A DNA stretch of 64,000 bases from Sporomusa sp. KB1. Its GTDB lineage: Bacteria; Bacillota; Negativicutes; Sporomusales; Sporomusaceae. Of the stretch, positions 23,063-30,182 are shown in pieces. The stretch is from positions 4,509,157-4,573,156 of the forward strand of contig NZ_VLKC01000002.1 of the NCBI RefSeq assembly GCF_007830295.1, given 5' to 3'. The notes under the pieces were generated by a model, which saw nothing but the letters and a program-made list of their open reading frames with translations, did not search any database and had not been told where the DNA came from. The position numbers and the translations under genes are program-made. The number at the start of each line of letters is the position of its first letter. The first letter of the stretch is position 1.

Positions 23063-23838
23063 TTAAGTTGAACATTGATTTGAGGACAACTGCCGCGCCC
23101 CCGGGTATTTGTCAACTCGTTCAACGATAACCCTGTCCATTATAGCCCGTACTGCGGCTTTTTTTCATCGCTGGTAAAATTTCCTTTGTCAAAACTGGTC
23201 TTAATTGTAGCGGCAATTTCGGCCGTCGAGCGAGCAGGGGCGATAGTAGCCAATTCGGCTTGGTATGCTTTTTTCATTTGCGCAATATCGGCTAATTGAC
23301 GGCTGATATCTTGCAGTTGGCTTTCGGCATCATTCTCAGTCAACATCTTTTGCCGAAACCAGCGAAGAACGCTTTCTCTTTGCTTTATCAGCTCTTTTTC
23401 AGCGTTGCCCATTTGCTCTAGTGCTGCTTTATGCTGCTGCATGTCTTTGCCTTCAGGAACTGCCTGAATATGCTCGGCAAGCTTATCATGATTGTGATAG
23501 AATTCCAGCAAGTAATTGAAAACATACTCATCCAATACTTTGGTAGGAACTTGCCTGGCTGTACATGGCTCCAGGCCGGAATACGCATAGGAGGTGCTTT
23601 TCTGGCTAAGACAGGCATAGTAGCTGATATGTTCTTTACAGCCAGAATGCGAGATAACCATAGCTCGCCCGCAGCGGGCACAGGTAATCCTATATATGCT
23701 GGAAACTATCCAATATTTTTTTGCGCGGGGCGAGGGGATACCCCGCGCATTGAGCTCCTTGCAGATTCGTGCTGTACCCATTTTATTGATAACAGAGAAG
23801 TTGAAAATCATTCTAACAATATTGGCTTCATTTTCACC
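23063..23838 (-). pseudogene. Broken large serine recombinase
   Basis: On the minus strand the middle and C-terminal parts of a large serine recombinase survive: the recombinase domain (MGTARICKELNARGIPSP), the zinc ribbon (CARCGRAMVISHSG ... YYACLSQK), a coiled coil and the final strand. The catalytic serine domain is absent. There is a stop before GENEANIVRMIF, sequence is missing between SSIYRI and the zinc ribbon, and a frameshift near 23140 separates the end (AIMDRVIVERVDKYPG, stop at 23063). It marks a former integrated element. Confidence 0.8.
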
Positions 23839-23906
23839 TCAGTTAATCCTATGCTGACTCAGGTTGTCTGCTTGACGGAAATCTTATTAAAAATTCATAT
23901 CAGCAG

Positions 23907-24019
23907 ACTCACATTTAATTTGTGAGTATACAGTTTGCGTGTTATAATATACTCACGAAAAATTTGTGAGTATACCGGTTTTCCTGGGATATATACTCAT
24001 AAATTTAATGTGAGTATAT
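23907..24019 (+). repeat. Three phased inverted repeats (operator array) before the gene at 24049
   Basis: Three dyads of the form ACTCAC-N9-GTGAGT, two of them extended to TATACTCAC-N9-GTGAGTATA, are centred at 23917, 23961 and 24005, exactly 44 bp apart. A TATAAT at 23943-23948 runs into the second. The spacing is close to four helical turns. They are most simply repressor sites controlling the next gene; iterons are an alternative. Confidence 0.65.
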
Positions 24020-24048
24020 ATGTATTTAGGTTTGAGAGGTAACTGAAA

Positions 24049-24564
24049 ATGAATATTGAGCTACGTAAAAACGGAACGTTTTATCTGAAAGACAGCAGCT
24101 ATAATCCTGAAACCAAGCTTCCTAAAAACACCTCTATTTATCTTGGTTCCAATCCTCTGCAGGCAAAAGCTAAGCTAAAAACGTTTACAGATGATTTGGC
24201 ACTTCTCGATCAAATACCTGACACACTACCGTATGAGATTGAACTTAACAAGGCCATTAAGAATCTGCAAAAATTGAATACGTTGCAGACAGAGGGTGTA
24301 ATGAGGCTTATTAACTATTATTTAAATGACCTCTTACATGCCAAGCAGTTTATTCATAAGGCAAAGCAGGGAAGCATTCCGCCTACTAGTGATTGTCCGG
24401 GTTGCCGCTTTAAAACCGCAAATCGCTGTGACCACTTTAAACAAAATTTTTTGATCGGAAATAATAGATATAAAGAAGGTACGCCAATACGATGTCCGGC
24501 CTATGAATTAGGGCAAGTAAAATTGCCGGCAGGTTCAATTAAGCTGCCGCGAGACTTTAGATAG
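24049..24564 (+). CDS. Hypothetical protein with C-terminal cysteine motif
   Basis: 171 residues, ATG after GAGAGGT. The N-terminus (MNIELRKNGTFYLKDSSYNP, then NTSIYLGSNPLQAKAKL) resembles a small beta sheet like those at the start of integrase-type proteins. The middle is helical. The end has five cysteines and a His (CPGCRF...CDHF...CPAY), a likely metal site. No family is recognised. It stands behind three phased operators inside a decayed mobile island and is followed by a terminator, so it looks intact and regulated. Confidence 0.6.
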   Translation: MNIELRKNGTFYLKDSSYNPETKLPKNTSIYLGSNPLQAKAKLKTFTDDLALLDQIPDTLPYEIELNKAIKNLQKLNTLQTEGVMRLINYYLNDLLHAKQFIHKAKQGSIPPTSDCPGCRFKTANRCDHFKQNFLIGNNRYKEGTPIRCPAYELGQVKLPAGSIKLPRDFR

Positions 24565-24569
24565 TTGCA

Positions 24570-24598
24570 TTACAATTATTTCCAGGAAATAATTGTAA
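24570..24598 (+). terminator. Terminator after the gene at 24049
   Basis: A near-perfect AT-rich stem (TTACAATTATTT and its complement) followed by ATCTATTTTTA. Confidence 0.75.
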
Positions 24599-24608
24599 AT
24601 CTATTTTT

Positions 24609-24639
24609 ATACTGATTTGCATCCTGGGTTTTGTGAAAC
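24609..24639 (+). repeat. Copy 1 of a 31-bp repeat (half of a palindromic element)
   Basis: ATACTGATTTGCATCCTG and the following 13 bases are identical to 26814-26844. Here the right arm of the palindrome has decayed to a short AAATCAG, while at 26.8 kb it is complete. Confidence 0.75.
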
Positions 24640-24689
24640 CGTAGAAGTAAATCAGCATTTAAAACTGGTATTTTTTCCCGCAAACACTT

Positions 24690-24742
24690 AAGCATTAGGT
24701 CCTCGCTATTCGAGGATTGATAACTAAAATACCCTAATGCTT
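24690..24742. other. Nested hairpin
   Basis: AAGCATTAGG (24690-24699) pairs with CCTAATGCTT (24733-24742). Inside, CCTCG/CGAGG forms a second hairpin. No gene is near; it could be part of a structured RNA or the subterminal hairpin of a lost element. Confidence 0.45.
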
Positions 24743-24810
24743 CTAAAAAACACTCAAATAGAGCGAGACATTGCTTTCTTTTTAAGGCTAACCAAAGTAT
24801 GCAAAATATG

Positions 24811-24905
24811 TTTCCTCATACGAGCCACGTGGAGTGCACAGTTCTGCTGAAAAGAAAACACAGCCCGTGAAGCTAGGCGGCGCCTGACTTCATGGCTGTG
24901 GGGAA
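24811..24905 (+). ncRNA. Structured RNA candidate (riboswitch-like)
   Basis: A closing helix pairs TTTCCTCA (24811-24818) with TGGGGAAA (24898-24905). Inside is a long GC-rich hairpin: CACAGCC/GGCTGTG, then GTGAAG/CTTCAT, then AGGC/GCCT (24859-24900). A separate arm follows the CGAGCC motif. A terminator comes about 75 nt downstream. The layout is that of an aptamer with expression platform; CGAGCC and CGTGAAGC faintly recall the Moco motif, but I cannot assign a class. What follows is only a gene remnant. Confidence 0.4.
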
Positions 24906-24980
24906 ATATGGTATATGTTTCCTTAGACGTAGGAAGAAAACTTTAGGTATTAATATTGTGAAAGCATAACTGAAGAAAAT

Positions 24981-25016
24981 GCCATCAGATTTCACATAGT
25001 CTGATGGTGTTTTTTA
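24981..25016 (+). terminator. Terminator downstream of the RNA candidate
   Basis: CCATCAGA/TCTGATGG stem with a 10-nt loop, followed by TGTTTTTTT. Confidence 0.8.
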
Positions 25017-25045
25017 TACTCTGTTTTTTAAAAAAACTGTAGAGC

Positions 25046-25297
25046 ATGAACGGCGTTAACAACCAGTTTCGCTCCTATTTCAATGTTGGCATGAATGTAG
25101 GGCTGACCGAAGCGCAGATGAGGAGCTTGGTAGTAGTTCTCGAAGCCAGAGTCGGACAGCAGGAAGCCGATAATGCAGCCGCTGAACAAGGTTATAGAAA
25201 GCAGAATACGCAAGTAAGTATACTGGCTTCCGATCCAGCGCCCACTATAATCGATATTTTGATACCATCATTGACACAGCGGTTTTTCACAAAATAA
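25046..25297 (+). pseudogene. C-terminal remnant of a carboxymuconolactone decarboxylase-family gene
   Basis: The first part (FNVGMNVGLTEAQMRSLVVVLE, then ARVGQQEADNA) is the typical C-terminal helix pair of carboxymuconolactone decarboxylase/AhpD-like proteins. The catalytic cysteine region is missing and no ribosome site precedes it. After about residue 50 the resemblance ends. Confidence 0.6.
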
Positions 25298-25387
25298 ATG
25301 ATTATAAAATGATTATAAATTGATTTTATATTGATATTTGGGTATAATAAATATAGGTAGAATTCTAACATAAAGAGGTGAAACAAT

Positions 25388-25717
25388 ATGAAAGCTATCA
25401 TTCGTCCCATGACGGATTTGGCAAAGAAGATGGACGAAATTGAACATTTTTGTATTACCGAAAGCTTACCGGTATATATCACGAAAAAAGGCACTGGCAG
25501 GCTGGTTGTCCTTGGTCATGCAAACTATGAAAATCTAATGTCCGAACTCGAAAAAATTAAAGAAGAAAATGAATTGTATAAATCTCTTATTCAAGCGGCG
25601 GGCGAGAGCCGTAGAGGCGAAAGTCGGGATGTTAATGATGTCTTGGACGAATTAGACGCTGAATTAAGGGAGCGAGAAGATGACGACAGGCAAACAGAGC
25701 GGAAAGTATCAGGTTAA
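25388..25717 (+). CDS. Phd/YefM-type antitoxin
   Basis: 109 residues. The N-terminal DNA-binding fold of the Phd/YefM family is recognisable (MKAIIRPMTDLAKKMDEI, then PVYITKKGTGRLVVLGHANYENLM). The charged C-terminal tail (LDELDAELREREDDDR) would bind and neutralise the toxin. AAGAGGTGAAACA precedes the ATG. It overlaps the start of a broken ParE/RelE-type toxin gene, so it now stands without a working partner. Such antitoxins usually repress their own promoter. Confidence 0.8.
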   Translation: MKAIIRPMTDLAKKMDEIEHFCITESLPVYITKKGTGRLVVLGHANYENLMSELEKIKEENELYKSLIQAAGESRRGESRDVNDVLDELDAELREREDDDRQTERKVSG

Positions 25718-26032
25718 AATCGTACCTACGGCTCAGAAAGACCTCCGGGATGCAGCTATGTATATAGCGCAAGACAGTTCTGCGAATGCCAGAAAATTTG
25801 TCGCAGACGTAAAGGCCAGAACAATGTTTTAGCGAATAGTCCCAATATCTGTTTACCGCCTAGAGCGTACCCTTTTTTAGCGGAACAAGGATACTTACGG
25901 TTTTCCGTGCACACAAACTATTCAGCCCTATGGGTCTGGAACGGGCCGGTTATTGAGATACATCGTATTTTACACAACAAGAGAAATTGGACGCTGATCA
26001 TAAGTGGCCCTGAAGACATGGAAGGAATATAA
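25680..26032 (+). pseudogene. ParE/RelE-type toxin gene, frameshifted
   Basis: ATG at 25680 overlaps the antitoxin end. The first frame (YQVKIVPTAQKDLRDAAMYI ... FVADVKARTMF) stops at about 25832. In another frame the rest of a ParE/RelE-type toxin continues from about 25818 (CLPPRAYPFLAEQGYLRFSV ... EIHRILHNKRNWTLI) to 26032. Together they give a full toxin of about 117 residues, so one frameshift has disabled it. Confidence 0.75.
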
Positions 26033-26065
26033 CCCTCCGAATAATTCGGAGGGTTATATTCCTTC
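26021..26065 (+). terminator. Long perfect hairpin after the toxin gene
   Basis: A perfect 21-bp stem with a 3-nt TAA loop begins inside the last toxin codons. It has only a short T-run (TTC) behind it, so it may also be a stabilising 3' end or a repeat. Confidence 0.7.
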
Positions 26066-26767
26066 ATGCACTGTTTAGCTTACCCTGCACCGAATGATAG
26101 GCGCCTTGCTGGTTTTTTTGCGCCAGCAGAATAACATTGGCTTTGCGGATGGCCTGAGGATAGGTAAGCAGGTTAGCCCTGTTTCCAGAGCACTTGCAAA
26201 GATTCGGCAAAAGGCTCGTCTGTTTTTTGAGCAGTCATGAGCAATTTAGCAGGAGCAACAAAACTTGTGAACCTGTAGCACGTTCAAAGAATTCATCAAA
26301 TATGTTAAATAATTCGTGCTGAAGTTGAGTATAATTGATTATTTGAGATTGCTCCAACGTGCGCAATTAATTAGTGTGATGGAGGAGGCGGCGTGCTCCC
26401 TCTTGGAAAAAAATTCAGCCCTGGATATTTATTTCTATTGAAAAGCAATCTGATAAGTTGAAATTAGCAGAAGCGTTTGCTATGGGAGTATTGATAAAAA
26501 AGATTCCGCTACCATGCTGTGTTGGTCTCAATTAAAAGTCATGGGATAAAAATAATCAGCATGGAAGGTAAAAGAGTTATTAATTAATTCTGGATTTAAT
26601 ATGTCTGATGAGGAATATTGACAAAACCTATCTTAATACCGAGTTAGCTCAGGCTCTAGCTGCGAAGTCATCTTCACTGATGGCAAGGACATTTGAGAAT
26701 ATGGGAATAGCTTCTGGATTTATAATTTTGGAAGCTATGAATCAGGGATTGGGTGCATGGTATTACT
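26066..26767. other. Gene-poor stretch with fragments only
   Basis: About 700 bases without an intact gene. On the plus strand a frame ending at 26769 (MARTFENMGIASGFIILEAM ... GLGAWYY) resembles the helix of nitroreductase-family proteins around a GLG motif; this is weak. Minus-strand 26067-26240 is open (QAIRKANVILLAQKNQQGAY) but unrecognised. The rest shows nothing I can name. It fits the decayed state of the 23-27 kb island. Confidence 0.4.
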
Positions 26768-26810
26768 AAGCAGCCTTGCGGCCCATAAAGCCACAAACTG
26801 GCTGCTTTTA
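26768..26810 (+). terminator. Terminator-like hairpin
   Basis: AAGCAGCC/GGCTGCTT with inner GGC/GCC pairing, followed by TTATTTAT. Confidence 0.6.
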
Positions 26811-26813
26811 TTT

Positions 26814-26863
26814 ATACTGATTTGCATCCTGGGTTTTGTGAAACTCAGGATGCAAATCAGTAT
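26814..26863. repeat. Copy 2 of the palindromic repeat
   Basis: Two perfect 18-bp arms (ATACTGATTTGCATCCTG and its complement) enclose GGTTT-TGTG-AAACT, which itself pairs. The first 31 bases recur exactly at 24609. Size and symmetry suit a REP/MITE-like element. Confidence 0.7.
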
Positions 26864-27022
26864 TTTAAATTCAGTCAGGCAAATACACTCTCTGATAGAC
26901 GCACTATTTTTCAATCTCAAAATTATCTATACGATTTTTGGCAAGGGTATGGCCGAATAATGGCGAATTATATACCTGCTTATTCAATGCAATGGTAAAT
27001 AATTTCGGAATGAAACGAGTGG

Positions 27023-30000
27023 ATGGATATGTTACCTTCAATTCGGCAGCAATTGACGTTAATTATATGCTCTTTGATTTTGCTAGCGATGGTTTCAACG
27101 CTGACGATTAGTTATTCTTTAATTGCAGCAGATTACGAAACCAATATGCAACATAACAACTCGGTTATGTCAGAAAGCTTGGCAGGTAATATCACTCAAT
27201 TCATGCAGAATGCTTACAATATTAGCCAATTTATCGCAGAGTATCCCGATTTGGAAAAGTGGGATACAAAAAGACAACAAAAACTATTGGCAGATACGAC
27301 AAAGCTGTATCCATTTTTCCAAGTACTGGCCGTGCATAATCTTAATGGAGACCAATTAGCCAGATCAAGTGGTCTTTTGGCTAATCGCTCTGAACGCTGG
27401 TGGTTTAAAATGTTCATGACGGAAAAGCAGCCATTTATCTCTAAGACTTATTATTCACTATTCTCTGAGTCTCCTGTCACAACGATTGTTCATGGCATAT
27501 ACTCAAATGGCAATTTAGCCGGACTGCTTATGGCTGATATTGAAACAAACAAATTACAGCAGATGGTCGAGAATTATAATTCTGGGGAGGGTAGCTACGC
27601 CTATCTTTTAGATGGGGAAGGTGTGGTGATTGCTCATCCTAATAGGCAACAGGTTGCCGAATTGTATAACTACAAAACCATGAAGAAAAAGGTGTTATTG
27701 CGAGATGCTGGCGGCAGGATAGTAAAAGATGATAAGAATAACGAAATTACCGAGGAAATCAATTTTGACGTTGCGTCTTCCCTGCAGACTATTATTACTA
27801 AAGCTATGGCCGGCGAAATTGGAGTTGGTGAATATACTGACCTTAACGGCGAGGAGTATCTGTGTGCTTACCGGACTATAGCATTGCCAGGAGCATCTGC
27901 CCCGTGGAGCCTGATTGTTGTACAAAAGAAAAGTGCTGCTATGGCCTTTATGGAGTATGTAACAGTAAAGACTACTATTGTGGGAATGTTGGTCATTGTG
28001 TTTGCAATACTCTTGACAATTTGGTTTTCACGGAAAATAACCAATCCATTGATCGATGTTGTGAATGCCACTAACCAAATCAAAGAGGGCGATTTGGCAG
28101 TGCAGCTTGCCATTAAATCGTCTAATGAAATTAATGCGTTAGCGAAAAATTTTAATCAGATGGTAGCTGAGCTGCGCCAACACCGTGAAGGTTTGGAAGA
28201 GTTGGTGGAAGCACGCACGGTTGAGCTGGGTGCTGCTAATCAAGAGCTAACAGCCATGAATGAAATCTTAGAGGATACAAATCAACGGTTGAATGATGAA
28301 AACAAAGCTAGGTGTCAAACCGAAGGCAAGCTTGTTTTGCGTGAACGGCAATACCGAGCCATAACAAGCCTCTTGATACGAGCCGGCGATGACACGGAAG
28401 ATATCCTTGCGTTAATTTTGCATAATGCAGTCCGCCTGCTCAACTCGGCAGCAGGCTATATCGGCTTGTTTGATGAGGGCGGAAAGACTTTTTATATACA
28501 TAATGGTATCGGGATTGATGCAGCTTTGATCAGGAAACCGCTACCGGTTGAAGTTGGGATGAAATGGCAGGTTTATACTAGTGGTGAGATTTTCTATGTT
28601 GAGGACTATCGTAACTATCCCGGTTGCCTCGACGATAAAAGAATGGATTCTTCAGCAAGCAGTGTGATTATGACGCCGCTGAAACAAGCGGGTAAGGTTA
28701 AAGGCGTTCTTGTGTTAAGTTGGGAGGATAACATACATCCAGTCAATAAGGAAGATTTGGATGCTTTGCGTCAGTTTGGCGATTTGGCTGTGGTAGCGCT
28801 GGAACGGGATATGATCGAGAAGAAAATTAGCCACATGGCATTTTGCGACCCATTAACAGGTTTGCCTAATCGGGCGAGTTTAACTGCTTTTCTTGAGGCC
28901 GAAATGGAGAAGGCTCATCGCGGCGAAACACAGGGTATTATTTTGTTTATTGATCTTGATGATCTTAAAGCGGTAAATGACAATTTTGGGCATTCTTTTG
29001 GTGACAATATTATTGTTGCAGCAAGTCAGCAGATTGTTGTTGCAGTCGGTGAACAGGCTTTTGTGTCCCGCATTGGCGGTGATGAGTTTATTGTTATTAT
29101 GCCGGGGAAGAGCAGCAGGGGAAGAGCGGCCCACATTGCAGACATAGTCCTTGCAGAACTTTGTAAAGAGTACGAAGTCGCTACCCAAAAAATTCAAATG
29201 TCAGCCAGTATTGGAGTTGCGGTGTATCCTGATGATGGTGATAGGGCGGAGGATATCCTAAAAAAGGCCGACAGTGCTATGTATGCTGCTAAGAAGGCGG
29301 GAAGAAACTGCTGGCGTTTTTATGAACCAATTTTACTACAGGCGGCTTATGAAAAGATGATGCTGACAAATGGTTTGCGTCGTGGATTAGAACGGGGCGA
29401 ATTCTTTCTAAAGTATCAGCCGCAGTTTACTGCAAAGGGTGACCGTATTGTCGGGTTTGAGGCCTTGCTGCGGTGGAATAGTCCTGATCATGGTTTCGTG
29501 TCGCCAGCAAAGTTTATTCCTTTGTCTGAGCAAAACGGACTTATTTTGCCTATTGGGCAATGGGTGCTTCAAGAAGCCTGCCGGTTTGCCCGGCGACTAG
29601 CCGATATGGGGAAAGAAAGTATTCGTGTAGCGGTGAATATATCGTCTCGACAGCTGATGGCAGATGATTTTGTTACCCATGTTCGCACAAGTATTGAGAA
29701 TGCCGGCATAAAGCCATGGCAAATTGAAATTGAAATTACGGAAAGTGTTTTTATTGAATCTATGGAAGAGAGTGTTTTCAAACTTTGTCAGTTACGGGAT
29801 ATTGGAGTGATATTGGCGCTAGATGATTTTGGCACAGGCTACTCTTCGTTAACTTATTTACGCAGTTTACCTGTGGGAGTATTGAAGATAGATAAGTCAT
29901 TCATTGACAAGATTAGTAATGATAAAATGCAGCTGCAGGTGGTAGGCTCAATTATTGATTTAGGTCATAATCTGGGGTTGACGATAGTGGCTGAAGGGGT

Positions 30001-30127
30001 GGAATTGGAAGAACAGTTAAACATATTGAAAGTGCTTGGATGTGACTATATTCAAGGATATATTTTCAGTAAACCGCTAACGGAGGAAGCCGCTGCTATG
30101 TTGGTGGTGCAAAGAAACAATACATAG
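27023..30127 (+). CDS. Membrane GGDEF-EAL c-di-GMP enzyme with Cache, HAMP and GAF domains
   Basis: 1034 residues. Order: TM1 (10-32), extracytoplasmic dCache sensor (about 35-300), TM2 (315-337), HAMP (340-393), coiled coil, GAF (about 440-590), GGDEF (RIGGDEF at 683-689) and EAL (E813-A814-L815, with NISSRQL, EITES, DDFGTGYSSL and AEGVE all present). Both catalytic domains look intact, so it could make or degrade cyclic di-GMP in answer to an external signal. An RXXD inhibitory site is not seen before GGDEF. Start ATG 27023 has a weak ribosome site; ATG 27029 is an alternative. Confidence 0.93.
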   Translation: MDMLPSIRQQLTLIICSLILLAMVSTLTISYSLIAADYETNMQHNNSVMSESLAGNITQFMQNAYNISQFIAEYPDLEKWDTKRQQKLLADTTKLYPFFQVLAVHNLNGDQLARSSGLLANRSERWWFKMFMTEKQPFISKTYYSLFSESPVTTIVHGIYSNGNLAGLLMADIETNKLQQMVENYNSGEGSYAYLLDGEGVVIAHPNRQQVAELYNYKTMKKKVLLRDAGGRIVKDDKNNEITEEINFDVASSLQTIITKAMAGEIGVGEYTDLNGEEYLCAYRTIALPGASAPWSLIVVQKKSAAMAFMEYVTVKTTIVGMLVIVFAILLTIWFSRKITNPLIDVVNATNQIKEGDLAVQLAIKSSNEINALAKNFNQMVAELRQHREGLEELVEARTVELGAANQELTAMNEILEDTNQRLNDENKARCQTEGKLVLRERQYRAITSLLIRAGDDTEDILALILHNAVRLLNSAAGYIGLFDEGGKTFYIHNGIGIDAALIRKPLPVEVGMKWQVYTSGEIFYVEDYRNYPGCLDDKRMDSSASSVIMTPLKQAGKVKGVLVLSWEDNIHPVNKEDLDALRQFGDLAVVALERDMIEKKISHMAFCDPLTGLPNRASLTAFLEAEMEKAHRGETQGIILFIDLDDLKAVNDNFGHSFGDNIIVAASQQIVVAVGEQAFVSRIGGDEFIVIMPGKSSRGRAAHIADIVLAELCKEYEVATQKIQMSASIGVAVYPDDGDRAEDILKKADSAMYAAKKAGRNCWRFYEPILLQAAYEKMMLTNGLRRGLERGEFFLKYQPQFTAKGDRIVGFEALLRWNSPDHGFVSPAKFIPLSEQNGLILPIGQWVLQEACRFARRLADMGKESIRVAVNISSRQLMADDFVTHVRTSIENAGIKPWQIEIEITESVFIESMEESVFKLCQLRDIGVILALDDFGTGYSSLTYLRSLPVGVLKIDKSFIDKISNDKMQLQVVGSIIDLGHNLGLTIVAEGVELEEQLNILKVLGCDYIQGYIFSKPLTEEAAAMLVVQRNNT

Positions 30128-30143
30128 TAAAAAGTACTATATA

Positions 30144-30181
30144 AATAAGCGCCTACCCCAAAAATCAGGTAGGCGCTTATT
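30144..30181. terminator. Bidirectional terminator between the GGDEF-EAL gene and htpG
   Basis: A 14-bp perfect stem (AATAAGCGCCTACC and its complement) between convergent genes, with A/T-rich flanks on both sides. Confidence 0.85.
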
Positions 30182-30182
30182 G

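Noticed and set aside
23431-23925. Plus-strand reading frame opposite the recombinase
   Set aside because: It is the antisense shadow of the recombinase remnant and has no ribosome site or recognisable domain.
23907-24038. Possible short CRISPR array (three repeats at 44-bp intervals)
   Set aside because: The repeated part is a 21-27 bp dyad that differs in its centre between copies, there are no cas genes, and a promoter element is embedded. Operators fit better.
24811-24905. Cobalamin or c-di-GMP riboswitch
   Set aside because: The conserved B12-box and GEMM core sequences are not present.
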